A DNA stretch of 28,925 nucleotides, taken from NCBI GenBank assembly GCA_035605975.1, contig DATNGG010000133.1, forward strand, positions 1 to 28,925, in the 5' to 3' direction. Position numbers and translations under genes: made by a program. Below, one piece after another: positions 1 through 7,405 of this stretch (position 1 is its first letter; each line of letters begins with the position of its first letter). The stretch comes from CAIKMD01 sp035605975. GTDB lineage: Bacteria > Pseudomonadota > Alphaproteobacteria > ATCC43930 > CGMCC-115725. The notes under the pieces were generated by a model. It made no database searches. It was not told the origin of the DNA and saw only the letters and a list, made by a program, of their open reading frames with translations.

Positions 1-87
1 CCGCTCGAGCTCCGCATCCGCGACTTGCCGGTGACGCCGGATCGCCTGCTGGCGCTGATCGCCGAGGCACGAGCGCGGAGCACGTAG
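1..87 (+). CDS. 3' end of a probable xanthine dehydrogenase-family molybdopterin-binding subunit (partial)
   Basis: Frame 1 is open from the window edge to a TAG at 85-87 and gives 28 C-terminal residues. The segment RDLPVTPDRLLALIAEA resembles the extreme C-terminus of the large subunits of molybdenum hydroxylases (xanthine dehydrogenase / CO dehydrogenase family), which often end in a 'LPxTPxRV' stretch followed by a short helix. That is recall of a family pattern from a very short piece, so the name is tentative. The frame itself is likely real: it is in the same orientation as the UbiD-family gene that follows 87 bp later and has matching codon use. A molybdenum hydroxylase would fit the aromatic-catabolism neighbourhood. 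Confidence 0.35.
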   Translation, partial: PLELRIRDLPVTPDRLLALIAEARARST

Positions 88-174
88 CGCCGCGCAAAAA
101 GCGGGTGGCGCGTCTCTCTCGCGCGGCTATGATGCGTCGGCGCCGCGCGGCAACCGCTCGACGACGGGAGGATC

Positions 175-1650
175 ATGAGCGATCGCAGCAATCTTGATGC
201 CCATATCGCCTATGACGATTTGCGCGAATGGCTCGCCTATGCCGAACGCCTCGGCGAGGTGCGCAAGGTGGAAGGGGCGAGCTGGCAGGAGGATATCGGC
301 CTCGCCGCCGAGGCCGTGCTGCGCGCCGAGAACGGGCCTTGCGTCGTCTTCGATGCGATTCCGGGCTGCCCGAAGGGGTTTCGCCTGCTGATGAATGTGT
401 TCGCCGGCAAGCGGCGCAATATGACCTTGGGCTTTCCCGACGATCTCAACAAATGGGAGTTGAGCGACGGCTATCGCAGAGCCTATCTCGAAAATCCGCG
501 CACCATTCCCCACGAAATCGTCGAGACCGGCCCGGTGCTCGAGAACGTGCTGACGGGCGATGCGATCGACGTGCTGAAATTCCCGGCGCCGGTCTGGCAC
601 GAGAAGGATGGCGGACGCTATATCGGCACCGGCACCTACAGCATCACGCGCGATCCCGAAGAGAATTGGCTCAATGCCGGCGCCTATCGCGCGCAGTTGC
701 ACGACAAGAACACGGTCGGCGTGCTGATCGCCGCCGGCCATCATGGCGATCTCCACCGCGCGAAATATTTCGCCAAGGGCGAGGCCATGCCGCTCGTCAT
801 GGTGCTGGGGGGCGATCCGCTCGCCTTCTTCTATGGCGGCGTCGAGGCGCCCTATGGCGTCTTCGAGATCGACATCATCGGCGGCATGCGCGGACGGCCG
901 ATCAAGATGGTGCGCGGCAAGGTGACCGGCCTGCCATTTCCCGCCGATGCCGAGATCGTGCTCGAAGGCTATGTGAGCCCCGACCGCAAGCACATGGAGG
1001 GCCCGTTCGGCGAGTGGACCGGCCATTATGCCGGCGGCGCCTCGATGGCGACGGTGCTCGACATCAAGGCGATCTATCACCGCAACGATCCGATTCTCCT
1101 GGGCGTGCCGCCGATGGGCGGCGGGCCTGACGAGATGGCGCGCTACCGCGCGGTGATGCGCTCGGCCATGATCAAGCAGAACATGACCAATGCCGGCGTG
1201 CCGGAAGTGAAGCAGGTCTGGTGCCACGAGGTCGGCGGCGCGCGGCTCTTGCACGGCGTTGCGATCAAGCAGCGCTATCCGGGTCACGCGGTTCAGGCGG
1301 GCCATATCGCCGCGCAATGCGGTGCCTCGGCCTATGCCTGCAAATACATCATCGTCGTCGACGACGATATCGATGTGACTGATCTCGACCAGCTGCTTTG
1401 GGCGATGCTGACGCGCAGCGATCCCAAGGAGTCGATCCAATTCATCACGGGTTCCTGGGATTCGCCGGCCGATCCGCGCCTGCCGCCCGAGAAGCGCGCG
1501 GCGCGCGATATGACACATTCGGTGGCGGTGATCGATGCCTGCCGGCCCTTTCAATGGCGCGACAAGTTCCCGCCGTCCAACGCCCCGAGCGCCGAGGTCG
1601 CGAAGAAGGCGGCCGAGCGCTTCGGTTGGCTGCTCGATCAGCGAAAGTGA
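175..1650 (+). CDS. UbiD-family prenylated-FMN-dependent decarboxylase
   Basis: This 491-residue protein has the normal UbiD-family length. UbiD enzymes carry out reversible non-oxidative (de)carboxylation of aromatic or alpha,beta-unsaturated acids with prenylated FMN, in the cytoplasm. The active-site pattern is intact. Arg172 lies in NAGAYR and the Glu pair Glu275/Glu280 lies in EGPFGEWTG; these match the Arg-Glu-Glu triad of fungal Fdc1 (R173/E277/E282). Asn167, His190 and Glu231 correspond to the Mn/phosphate-binding residues. The ATG at 175 is preceded by a strong Shine-Dalgarno GGGAGG (165-170). It probably forms an operon with the secreted SBP at 1706, 55 bp downstream. No ubiX/flavin prenyltransferase gene is in the window, so prFMN must be supplied from elsewhere. 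The substrate is unknown; quinone biosynthesis is less likely given the catabolic neighbours. Confidence 0.92.
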   Translation: MSDRSNLDAHIAYDDLREWLAYAERLGEVRKVEGASWQEDIGLAAEAVLRAENGPCVVFDAIPGCPKGFRLLMNVFAGKRRNMTLGFPDDLNKWELSDGYRRAYLENPRTIPHEIVETGPVLENVLTGDAIDVLKFPAPVWHEKDGGRYIGTGTYSITRDPEENWLNAGAYRAQLHDKNTVGVLIAAGHHGDLHRAKYFAKGEAMPLVMVLGGDPLAFFYGGVEAPYGVFEIDIIGGMRGRPIKMVRGKVTGLPFPADAEIVLEGYVSPDRKHMEGPFGEWTGHYAGGASMATVLDIKAIYHRNDPILLGVPPMGGGPDEMARYRAVMRSAMIKQNMTNAGVPEVKQVWCHEVGGARLLHGVAIKQRYPGHAVQAGHIAAQCGASAYACKYIIVVDDDIDVTDLDQLLWAMLTRSDPKESIQFITGSWDSPADPRLPPEKRAARDMTHSVAVIDACRPFQWRDKFPPSNAPSAEVAKKAAERFGWLLDQRK

Positions 1651-1705
1651 GTGCGGCGGCCGGCGCGATTTGCAGAAATAAGAGAGCAGGGAAGGAAAGC
1701 GAAGG

Positions 1706-2713
1706 ATGAGACGAGGGGTTTGCGCCGCTCTGGTGAGCAGCATTTGCATGGCCTTGGCCGTGTCGACGGCCCAGGCCGAGACGATCAAGATCGGCCTCTT
1801 TCGCGGCACCTCGTCTGGCGGCCCGATCTATATCGCGATGGACAAGGGCTATTTCGCCGCCGAGGGGCTGACGGCGGAGCTCACCTTCTTCGATGCGGGC
1901 GAGCCCATCGCGGTCGCGACGGTTTCGGGCGATGTCGATTTCGGCGCGGCCGGCGTTTCGGCCGGGCTCTACAATCTCGCGGGCAAGGGCGCGCTGAAGA
2001 TCATCGGCGGCGTCAACCGCGACGTTTCGGGCTTTCGCGCCATCGGCTACTACGTCTCGAACCATGCCTATGACGCCGGGGTGCGAAGCTTGCGCGATTT
2101 CGCCGGCCATTCCGCGGGCGTGACCACGGTCGGCTCGACCTATCACTACACGCTGGGGCTGCTCGAGCAGCATGGCGGCATCGCGCCGAAATCCGTGCGC
2201 GTCCTCGCGCTGCAGAGCATTCCCAACATCGCATCGGCGCTAACCGGCGGCCAGGCCGATATCGCCGTCCTGCCCGTTCCTTACGCGACGCCGGCGGAGA
2301 AGCGCGGCAACTATAAGCTGCTCGGCTATGTGAGCGATATCGCGCCCTGGCAGGTCGGTGTGATCTGGACGGCGACCAAAACCGTCGACACCAAGCCCGA
2401 TCTGGTGAAGCGCTTCTATCGCGCCTATCGCAAGGGCGGGCGCGACTACAACGCCGCCTTCACCGGACCCGACGGCAAGCACATCGAAGGGCCGACGGCG
2501 CCGGCCGTGCTGGCGATCATCTCCAAATACATCCACCAAAGCGTCCAGCAGATCGCGCCGGGAATTTCCTATGTCGATCCGGAGGGACGCATCGATCTCG
2601 CCGATGTCGCCAACCAGATCCGCTGGTACAAATCGCAGGGCATGGTGAAATCGGGCGTCGAGGCCAAGAACCTCATCGATCGCCGCTACGCCGTCGACGT
2701 CGCGGGCAAGTGA
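1706..2713 (+). CDS. ABC transporter substrate-binding protein, NMT1/SsuA-like (orphan SBP 1)
   Basis: A 335-residue exported protein. Residues 1-24 form a Sec signal peptide (two Arg, hydrophobic core, AQA cleavage site before ETIKIG). The mature start, with an IKIGLFRGTSSGGPIYIAMD pattern followed by 'GYFAAEGL', is typical of the NMT1/THI5 and SsuA/TauA class of type 2 periplasmic-binding proteins. These bind small organic ligands such as sulfonates, aromatic acids or pyrimidines for ABC import. GAAGG lies directly before the ATG and AGGGAAGG is further upstream. It follows the UbiD gene closely on the same strand, so its ligand may be the UbiD substrate or a precursor (inference). No permease or ATPase gene is adjacent. 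Confidence 0.85.
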   Translation: MRRGVCAALVSSICMALAVSTAQAETIKIGLFRGTSSGGPIYIAMDKGYFAAEGLTAELTFFDAGEPIAVATVSGDVDFGAAGVSAGLYNLAGKGALKIIGGVNRDVSGFRAIGYYVSNHAYDAGVRSLRDFAGHSAGVTTVGSTYHYTLGLLEQHGGIAPKSVRVLALQSIPNIASALTGGQADIAVLPVPYATPAEKRGNYKLLGYVSDIAPWQVGVIWTATKTVDTKPDLVKRFYRAYRKGGRDYNAAFTGPDGKHIEGPTAPAVLAIISKYIHQSVQQIAPGISYVDPEGRIDLADVANQIRWYKSQGMVKSGVEAKNLIDRRYAVDVAGK

Positions 2714-2764
2714 GCCGCGCCGCAGCGGGGCCTGCTTGCGCTCCCCTCCCGGTTCGGGCCTATC

Positions 2765-3520
2765 ATGACCCCGATGGGTGATCGCGCAACTCTCTCCGAC
2801 CTCGTGGCAGGCGCGCGCCGCGCGGTCGTCTTCACCGGCGCCGGCATGTCGACGGAATCCGGCATCCCGGATTTCCGCAGCCCAGGCGGCATCTGGAGCC
2901 GGATGAAGCCGATCTATTTCAACGAGTTCGTGGAGAGCGAGGAGAAGCGGCGCGAGAGCTGGACGCGGACTTTCTCGGGCGCGATGCGCTGGACCGGCGC
3001 CAAGCCCAATGCCGGGCACTACGCCGTGGCGCGGCTCGTCACGCGCGGCAAGATTGGCGCGGTGATCACCCAGAACGTCGACAATCTGCACCAGGAATCG
3101 GGCGTTCCCGCAATGCAAGTGATCGAGCTGCACGGCAATGCCCGCTATGCGACCTGCCTCGATTGCGGTCTGCGGCACGAGCTCGAAGTGCTGAAGCAGA
3201 GTTTCCTGGGGCGCGGCGAGATTCCACGCTGCCGCGATTGCAAAGGCCTCGTCAAGACCGCGACGATCTCCTTCGGCCAGGCGATGCCGCAAGCGGCGAT
3301 GGCGCGTGCGACCGAGGAGGCGCTCGACTGCGACCTTTTCATTGTTCTGGGCTCATCGCTCGTCGTCTATCCCGCGGCGGGCTTCCCGCTTCTCGCCAAG
3401 GAGAACGGCGCCAAGCTCGCAATCGTCAATCGCGAGGAGACCGACCAGGACCGCTTCGCCGATCTCGTCATTCACGACGAGATCGGTCCCGTGATGACGG
3501 CGCTGGCGCCGCTGGACTAG
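2765..3520 (+). CDS. Sir2-family NAD-dependent protein deacylase (sirtuin)
   Basis: A 251-residue cytoplasmic sirtuin that would remove acyl groups from lysines using NAD+. NAD-binding GAG motif at 25-27 in GAGMSTESGIPDFRSPGGIW; TQNVDNLH at 102-109; catalytic His123 in ELHG; four zinc-ribbon cysteines Cys131/Cys134 and Cys156/Cys159; GSS at 196-198 and NREETD near 222. The complete zinc ribbon and the STESGIPDFRS signature recall class II (SIRT4-like) sirtuins; the AES-x-TFR signature of class III CobB desuccinylases is absent. The start is uncertain: neither ATG 2765 nor ATG 2774 has a clear ribosome-binding site. It lies 51 bp after the SBP gene and 32 bp before the LOG-family gene, so all could be co-transcribed. 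It may regulate acyl-CoA or other metabolic enzymes, but nothing in the sequence fixes the target. Confidence 0.93.
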   Translation: MTPMGDRATLSDLVAGARRAVVFTGAGMSTESGIPDFRSPGGIWSRMKPIYFNEFVESEEKRRESWTRTFSGAMRWTGAKPNAGHYAVARLVTRGKIGAVITQNVDNLHQESGVPAMQVIELHGNARYATCLDCGLRHELEVLKQSFLGRGEIPRCRDCKGLVKTATISFGQAMPQAAMARATEEALDCDLFIVLGSSLVVYPAAGFPLLAKENGAKLAIVNREETDQDRFADLVIHDEIGPVMTALAPLD

Positions 3521-3552
3521 ACGCGCGGGTCACGATGGAGAGGTAGCAGCAC

Positions 3553-4368
3553 GTGGCAGACCGACCCGAACGCCAACCCAAAGCCTATCTCAACCGCCGC
3601 TTCATCGAGAGCCGCGAGGGACGGGGCTTGCGCATTCTCTCGGAATATCTCGAGCCTTTGGCGCGCTTCACGCGGCATCGCGTCAACGACACGATCGTCT
3701 TCATGGGCTCGGCGCGGCTGCAATCGCGCGAGACGGCCGAGGCGGCCCTTACGGAGGCGCAGGGCAAGGGCGAAGGCGTCGAGGCGGCCCAGACCGTCCT
3801 CGATATGTCGGCCTATTACGAGGCGGCGCGGGCGCTGGCGCGGCGCTTGACCGAATGGTCGAAGGCGCTGCAGAACGACGAGCACCGCTTCGTCATCTGC
3901 ACGGGCGGCGGGCCCGGCATCATGGAGGCGGCCAATCGCGGCGCGTCGGAAGGCCGCGGCATCAATGTCGGCCTCACCATCTCGATCCCGAACGAGGAAT
4001 TCGACAATCCCTTCATCAGCCGCGAGCTGCATTTCCATTTCCACTATTTCTTCATGCGGAAATTCTGGTTCGTCTATCTGGCGAAGGCGGTCGTGCTGTT
4101 TCCCGGCGGCTTCGGCACGCTCGATGAGATGTTCGAGATCTTGACGCTCGTGCAGACCCGAAAAATGCGCAAGCGGGTGCCGATCGTTCTGTTCGGCCGC
4201 AAATTCTGGGACGAAGTGATCAATTTCGACGCGCTGGTGCGCTACGGCACGATCAGCGCCGGCGATCTCGCGCTGTTCCACCGCACCGATTCGGTCGAGG
4301 AAGCGTACGAGATCATCACGCGCGGCTTGACCGACAACGCGCTCGGCACGCCCGGCGCGACGCTATGA
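3553..4368 (+). CDS. LOG family protein (TIGR00730-type nucleotide 5'-monophosphate phosphoribohydrolase)
   Basis: 271 residues, starting at GTG 3553 with GGAGAGG about 10 nt upstream. LOG proteins hydrolyse the N-glycosidic bond of nucleoside monophosphates; the cytokinin-activating enzymes are the best known, and bacterial members also act on AMP. Visible signatures are GGGPGIMEAANRG (118-130), Arg169 in FFMRKF and the catalytic PGGFGTLDE motif (184-192), whose Glu192 and Arg169 are the expected active-site pair. The protein is longer than the roughly 190-residue short LOGs, having an N-terminal extension of about 110 residues, as in the long subfamily common in Proteobacteria. Its stop codon overlaps the stop of the convergent MFS gene by 6 bp. 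No cytokinin-pathway gene is nearby, so a nucleotide-salvage role is as likely as hormone production. Confidence 0.9.
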   Translation: MADRPERQPKAYLNRRFIESREGRGLRILSEYLEPLARFTRHRVNDTIVFMGSARLQSRETAEAALTEAQGKGEGVEAAQTVLDMSAYYEAARALARRLTEWSKALQNDEHRFVICTGGGPGIMEAANRGASEGRGINVGLTISIPNEEFDNPFISRELHFHFHYFFMRKFWFVYLAKAVVLFPGGFGTLDEMFEILTLVQTRKMRKRVPIVLFGRKFWDEVINFDALVRYGTISAGDLALFHRTDSVEEAYEIITRGLTDNALGTPGATL

Positions 4369-5619
4369 GGCTTCGGATGGCTGAGGGCGCGGCGGAATGA
4401 GCAGCCAGGTCCAGCTCGCGATCTGCGCCGTGAGCATCGCGCCAAAAGCGAGCTGATAGGCGAGCACGGGATAGCCGCCGGCCGTCCCGGCCGGGAACAG
4501 GTCGATGACGAGGCCGACCATGTATTGCAGCGTGAACGCGCCGATGAAGAAGAAGGTGTTGAGTGCGGTATTGGCGCGGCCGATCAGCCGCGCGGGAAAG
4601 TGCTGCGACAGCATCGGATAGCAGAGCGAGTTGATGTTCGACAAGAGTCCCATGCCGAGAAGGACCGCCCAGCGTCCGATGCCGGTTCCGAGCACGAGCG
4701 AGGCCTGCGACAGGATATAGAGCGCCGATCCGACGATCACGATGCGAATGAGCGCGACGCCGCGGCGGTTGAGCTCGCTGGCGATCAGTCCGTTCAGAAC
4801 ATAAGCGCCGATCTGCATCACTGTCAGGATCAAGAGATCGCTCGCAATGGCGTTGGGGCGAAGCCCGGCGACGTCGCGCAGCCAGGTTCCGGCCCAGAGG
4901 CTTTGGAAGGCGATGGTGCTGCCCACCGTCGTCATATAGAGCGGCGCCACGCGCCAGAAGGCACGGTCGCGATAAACCTCGCCGAGGCCCGCGAGCTGAT
5001 CGCGTAAGCTCGACGGCTTCTTCTCCGCGACCCGCTCGGGGACGACGGCGAAGAGCATGAGCCCGCCCGCGAAGGCGGCGAGCGCGACGCCGACCATCAA
5101 TTGGCGCCAGCCGACGAGGTCGATGACGAATTGGGTCGGCAGGGTGGCGGCGAGCGAGCCCAGCGCGCCGACGCTCAGCACGACGCCGTTGAAGAAAGGC
5201 CAGCGCGCGGTCGGGAACCACAGCGTCACCGCTTGGATCGAGGTCATCAGCGCGCCGGCGGCGCCCAGCCCCATCACGATGCGGCCGATGAGCGCGATCG
5301 GCCAAGTGGCGGCTGCGCCGAAGATCAAGGCGCCGATTCCGCCGAAGAGGATCATCACCGCCTGGACGCGGCGCGGCCCGTAGCGGTCCATGATGAGCCC
5401 GAGCGGCGCCTGGAACAGCGCCGAGGCAAGAAAATAGGTGGAGACGAGAAGGCCGAGATCGCCCGCCGACAGATGGAAATCCGCGACGAGATGGGGCGCC
5501 AGCACGGCGTTCATGAAGCGGAAATAGTTGCCCAGCGCGAAGATGGCGGCGAAAGGGGCGAGGACCGTAACGATCGGCAGACGCGCCGGCAGCGCCGCCG
5601 GTTGCGATGTCTCGGTCAT
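4363..5619 (-). CDS. Major facilitator superfamily transporter
   Basis: 418 residues from the ATG at 5619. This start is chosen because AGGGAGAGAGG sits immediately upstream on the minus strand, whereas an in-frame ATG at 5679 would add 20 non-hydrophobic residues with no ribosome-binding site. The protein is highly hydrophobic with about 12 predicted membrane segments. The loop after the second segment contains PLGLIMDRYGPRR, the MFS loop motif (G-x-x-x-D-R-x-G-R-R). Such proteins move small organic solutes with protons across the inner membrane. It is transcribed convergently to the LOG gene and divergently from the cupin operon; its location between two catabolic units suggests uptake or efflux of a substrate or intermediate (inference). 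Confidence 0.88.
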   Translation of the reverse strand: MTETSQPAALPARLPIVTVLAPFAAIFALGNYFRFMNAVLAPHLVADFHLSAGDLGLLVSTYFLASALFQAPLGLIMDRYGPRRVQAVMILFGGIGALIFGAAATWPIALIGRIVMGLGAAGALMTSIQAVTLWFPTARWPFFNGVVLSVGALGSLAATLPTQFVIDLVGWRQLMVGVALAAFAGGLMLFAVVPERVAEKKPSSLRDQLAGLGEVYRDRAFWRVAPLYMTTVGSTIAFQSLWAGTWLRDVAGLRPNAIASDLLILTVMQIGAYVLNGLIASELNRRGVALIRIVIVGSALYILSQASLVLGTGIGRWAVLLGMGLLSNINSLCYPMLSQHFPARLIGRANTALNTFFFIGAFTLQYMVGLVIDLFPAGTAGGYPVLAYQLAFGAMLTAQIASWTWLLIPPRPQPSEAS

Positions 5620-5630
5620 CCTCTCTCCCT
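5620..5630 (-). promoter_or_regulatory. Ribosome-binding site that fixes the MFS start
   Basis: On the minus strand the bases AGGGAGAGAGG run directly into the ATG at 5617-5619. This purine-rich Shine-Dalgarno decides for the start at 5619 over the upstream in-frame ATG at 5679. Confidence 0.6.
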
Positions 5631-5752
5631 CGGGCATTCCCGCGAAACGGCGTGCCCCCGGCGCGCCACCCCGGATCATATTCGTACCGCGCGGCCCTGC
5701 ACAATGCGCGCGGCGGTGCTAAACTTGCGAGACACGAGCGACAGGACCTCCC

Positions 5753-6139
5753 ATGCCGATGAACAAACCGCATCTCGAATTCCGCGGCCTCGATTTGAGC
5801 GCCGGCTGGCACACGCTTCCGGGCTATCCGCCGACCATCATGGAGAAAATCCTGGCGAGCGATCTCGACGAGCGCCGCAAGATGGGCAGCCGCACGCGGC
5901 TCTTGCGGTTCGAGCCGGGCGCCTTCACCACCGCGCCTTTCGTCCATGATCACTGGGAAGAGGTGTTCCTGTTCGAGGGCGATCTCACCGTCGGCAATGA
6001 CGCACAGGGCCGGGGCGGCGAGCCCTTCCAGGCGCCCACCTATGCCTGCCGCCCGCCGGGTGCCTATCACGGCCCGTTCAAGTCGGAACGCGGCTGCCTG
6101 CTCTACGAAATTCACTATTACGACGAGAGCAAGAAGTGA
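5753..6139 (+). CDS. Small single-domain cupin protein
   Basis: 128 residues. A single cupin barrel is indicated by the first metal-binding motif VHDHWEEVFLFEGDL (His65, His67, Glu70) and the second motif PPGAYHGPF (His106). The pattern fits a mononuclear metal site, as in small cupin dioxygenases, isomerases and sugar epimerase-like proteins, or a binding-only fold. AGGACC precedes the ATG at 5753; the ATG at 5759 is an alternative. It is the first gene of a plus-strand unit: 30 bp separate it from the FAD monooxygenase. A ring-cleavage, tautomerase or sensing role in the same pathway is possible, but the reaction cannot be named from sequence. Confidence 0.82.
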   Translation: MPMNKPHLEFRGLDLSAGWHTLPGYPPTIMEKILASDLDERRKMGSRTRLLRFEPGAFTTAPFVHDHWEEVFLFEGDLTVGNDAQGRGGEPFQAPTYACRPPGAYHGPFKSERGCLLYEIHYYDESKK

Positions 6140-6169
6140 CGGATCCCGCGCAGCCGCAGGGACGCCGCA

Positions 6170-7405
6170 ATGGGCCGTGATGGAAAGCCTGTTCTGATCG
6201 CCGGCGGCGGCCCGGTCGGCCTGTTCTGCGCGCTCTTGCTCGGGCGCAAAGGCTTGCCGGTGCGGCTCTTCGACGAGAATCAGCGCCCGCAAGACGATCC
6301 GCGCGCGGCGACGACGCATCCCGGCACGCTCGAGGTCCTGGCCGAGGCTGGGCTGGTCGAGGACATGGCGCGGCTCGGCCTGGTCGCGCCGATCTTTCAG
6401 TTCTGGGACCGGCCAAGCGGGCGCAAGGTCGCGGAATTCGACCACGCGCTGTTGAAGGACGACACGCGCTTTCCTTTCGTCATCCAGTGCGAGCAGTTCA
6501 AGACGGCAGAGCTCATCCTCGGGCGCGTGCGCGAATTGCCCAATGTCGAAATCCTCTTCGGGCACGAGGTCATCGCCGTCGAGCAGAGCGCCGGCAGCGT
6601 CGCGGTCACCGTGCGCGGCCCAAAGGGCGAGAGCCGGCACGAGGGCGCCTATTTGATCGGCGCCGATGGCGGGCGCAGCGTCGTGCGCAAGCAAAGCGGC
6701 GTCGCCTTCGAGGGCTTCACCTGGCCCGAGCGGTTCATCGTCCTGACGACGCCCTTCGATTTCGGCGCATCGCGCGGTTATTGTCCGCGTAGCTATTTCG
6801 CCGATCCCGACGAGTGGAGCAATTGCTTCAAGGTTTCGGCCAATGGCCCGCCCGGCCTGTGGCGGACGGTTTACCCGACAAAGCCGGCGCAAACCGATGA
6901 CGAGCTTTTGAGCGATAACGCGGTGCAAGCGCGGATGCAGAAATTCTTTCCCGCCGCGCAGCCTTATGAGATCGTCCATCGCAATCTCTACGTGACGCAT
7001 CAGCGCGTGGCGGCGACCTTCCGCGCGGGGCGGGTTCTACTCGCCGGCGATGCCGCGCATGTAAACAATCCGATCGGCGGCATGGGGTTGAATGGCGGCC
7101 TGCAAGACGCGGCGAACCTTGTCGAGAAGCTCGCGAGTGTCCTCCTCGATGGCGCGACCGATCGGCTGCTCGACCTCTACAGCCTGCAGCGGCGCACTGT
7201 CGCGATCGAATTCGTGCAAGAGCAGTCGATCGCCAACAAGAAGCGGCTCGAAGAGCGCGACCCCGCGGCGCGGCAGCGCAATTTGGACGAGCTTGGGCGG
7301 ATCGCCGCGGATCCGGCGCGAGCACGGCAATTCATGCTGCGCAGCTCGATGGTCGCGAGCCAGCGCCGTGCCGCATCGATAACGCTTGAGGAGGTTGTTC
7401 CGTGA
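6170..7405 (+). CDS. Class A FAD-dependent aromatic monooxygenase (PHBH/UbiH-like fold)
   Basis: 411 residues. N-terminal Rossmann motif AGGGPVG (11-17) binds FAD; the DG motif YLIGADGGRS (161-170) and the GD motif GRVLLAGDAAHVNNPIGGMG (287-306) complete the group A flavoprotein monooxygenase fingerprint. Such enzymes use NAD(P)H and O2 to hydroxylate phenols or aromatic acids at an activated ring position. AGGGACG precedes the ATG at 6170. The last four bases (GTGA, 7402-7405) overlap the start of the SBP-like gene, so the two are translationally coupled. The C-terminal region after the GD motif is about 105 residues and lacks the extra thioredoxin-like domain of phenol hydroxylase. Substrate unknown; neighbours suggest a carboxylated or methoxylated aromatic. 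Confidence 0.92.
   Translation: MGRDGKPVLIAGGGPVGLFCALLLGRKGLPVRLFDENQRPQDDPRAATTHPGTLEVLAEAGLVEDMARLGLVAPIFQFWDRPSGRKVAEFDHALLKDDTRFPFVIQCEQFKTAELILGRVRELPNVEILFGHEVIAVEQSAGSVAVTVRGPKGESRHEGAYLIGADGGRSVVRKQSGVAFEGFTWPERFIVLTTPFDFGASRGYCPRSYFADPDEWSNCFKVSANGPPGLWRTVYPTKPAQTDDELLSDNAVQARMQKFFPAAQPYEIVHRNLYVTHQRVAATFRAGRVLLAGDAAHVNNPIGGMGLNGGLQDAANLVEKLASVLLDGATDRLLDLYSLQRRTVAIEFVQEQSIANKKRLEERDPAARQRNLDELGRIAADPARARQFMLRSSMVASQRRAASITLEEVVP
7388..7405 (+). promoter_or_regulatory. Internal ribosome-binding site and GTGA stop/start overlap
   Basis: GAGGAGG at 7388-7394 lies 7 nt before GTG 7402, inside the 3' end of the monooxygenase gene. The GTG start (7402-7404) overlaps the upstream TGA stop (7403-7405). 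This decides the start of the SBP-like protein and excludes a signal peptide encoded further upstream. Confidence 0.75.

Noticed and set aside
127..1809. 560-residue open frame on the minus strand
   Set aside because: It is fully antisense to the UbiD gene, which has all catalytic residues and a strong ribosome-binding site. The antisense product is Arg/His/Ala-rich with no family signature, as expected in high-GC DNA.
2765..4368. Thoeris-like defence locus (Sir2 plus SLOG fold)
   Set aside because: The sirtuin has a complete deacylase zinc ribbon and the LOG protein has its catalytic motif as a separate enzyme; no TIR protein or other defence gene is present. Kept only as a low-interest pairing.
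4316..7000. 894-residue open frame on the minus strand
   Set aside because: It runs antisense to the monooxygenase and cupin genes and in another frame through the MFS gene. Composition is low-complexity Arg/Ala-rich and no domain is visible; a GC-driven shadow.
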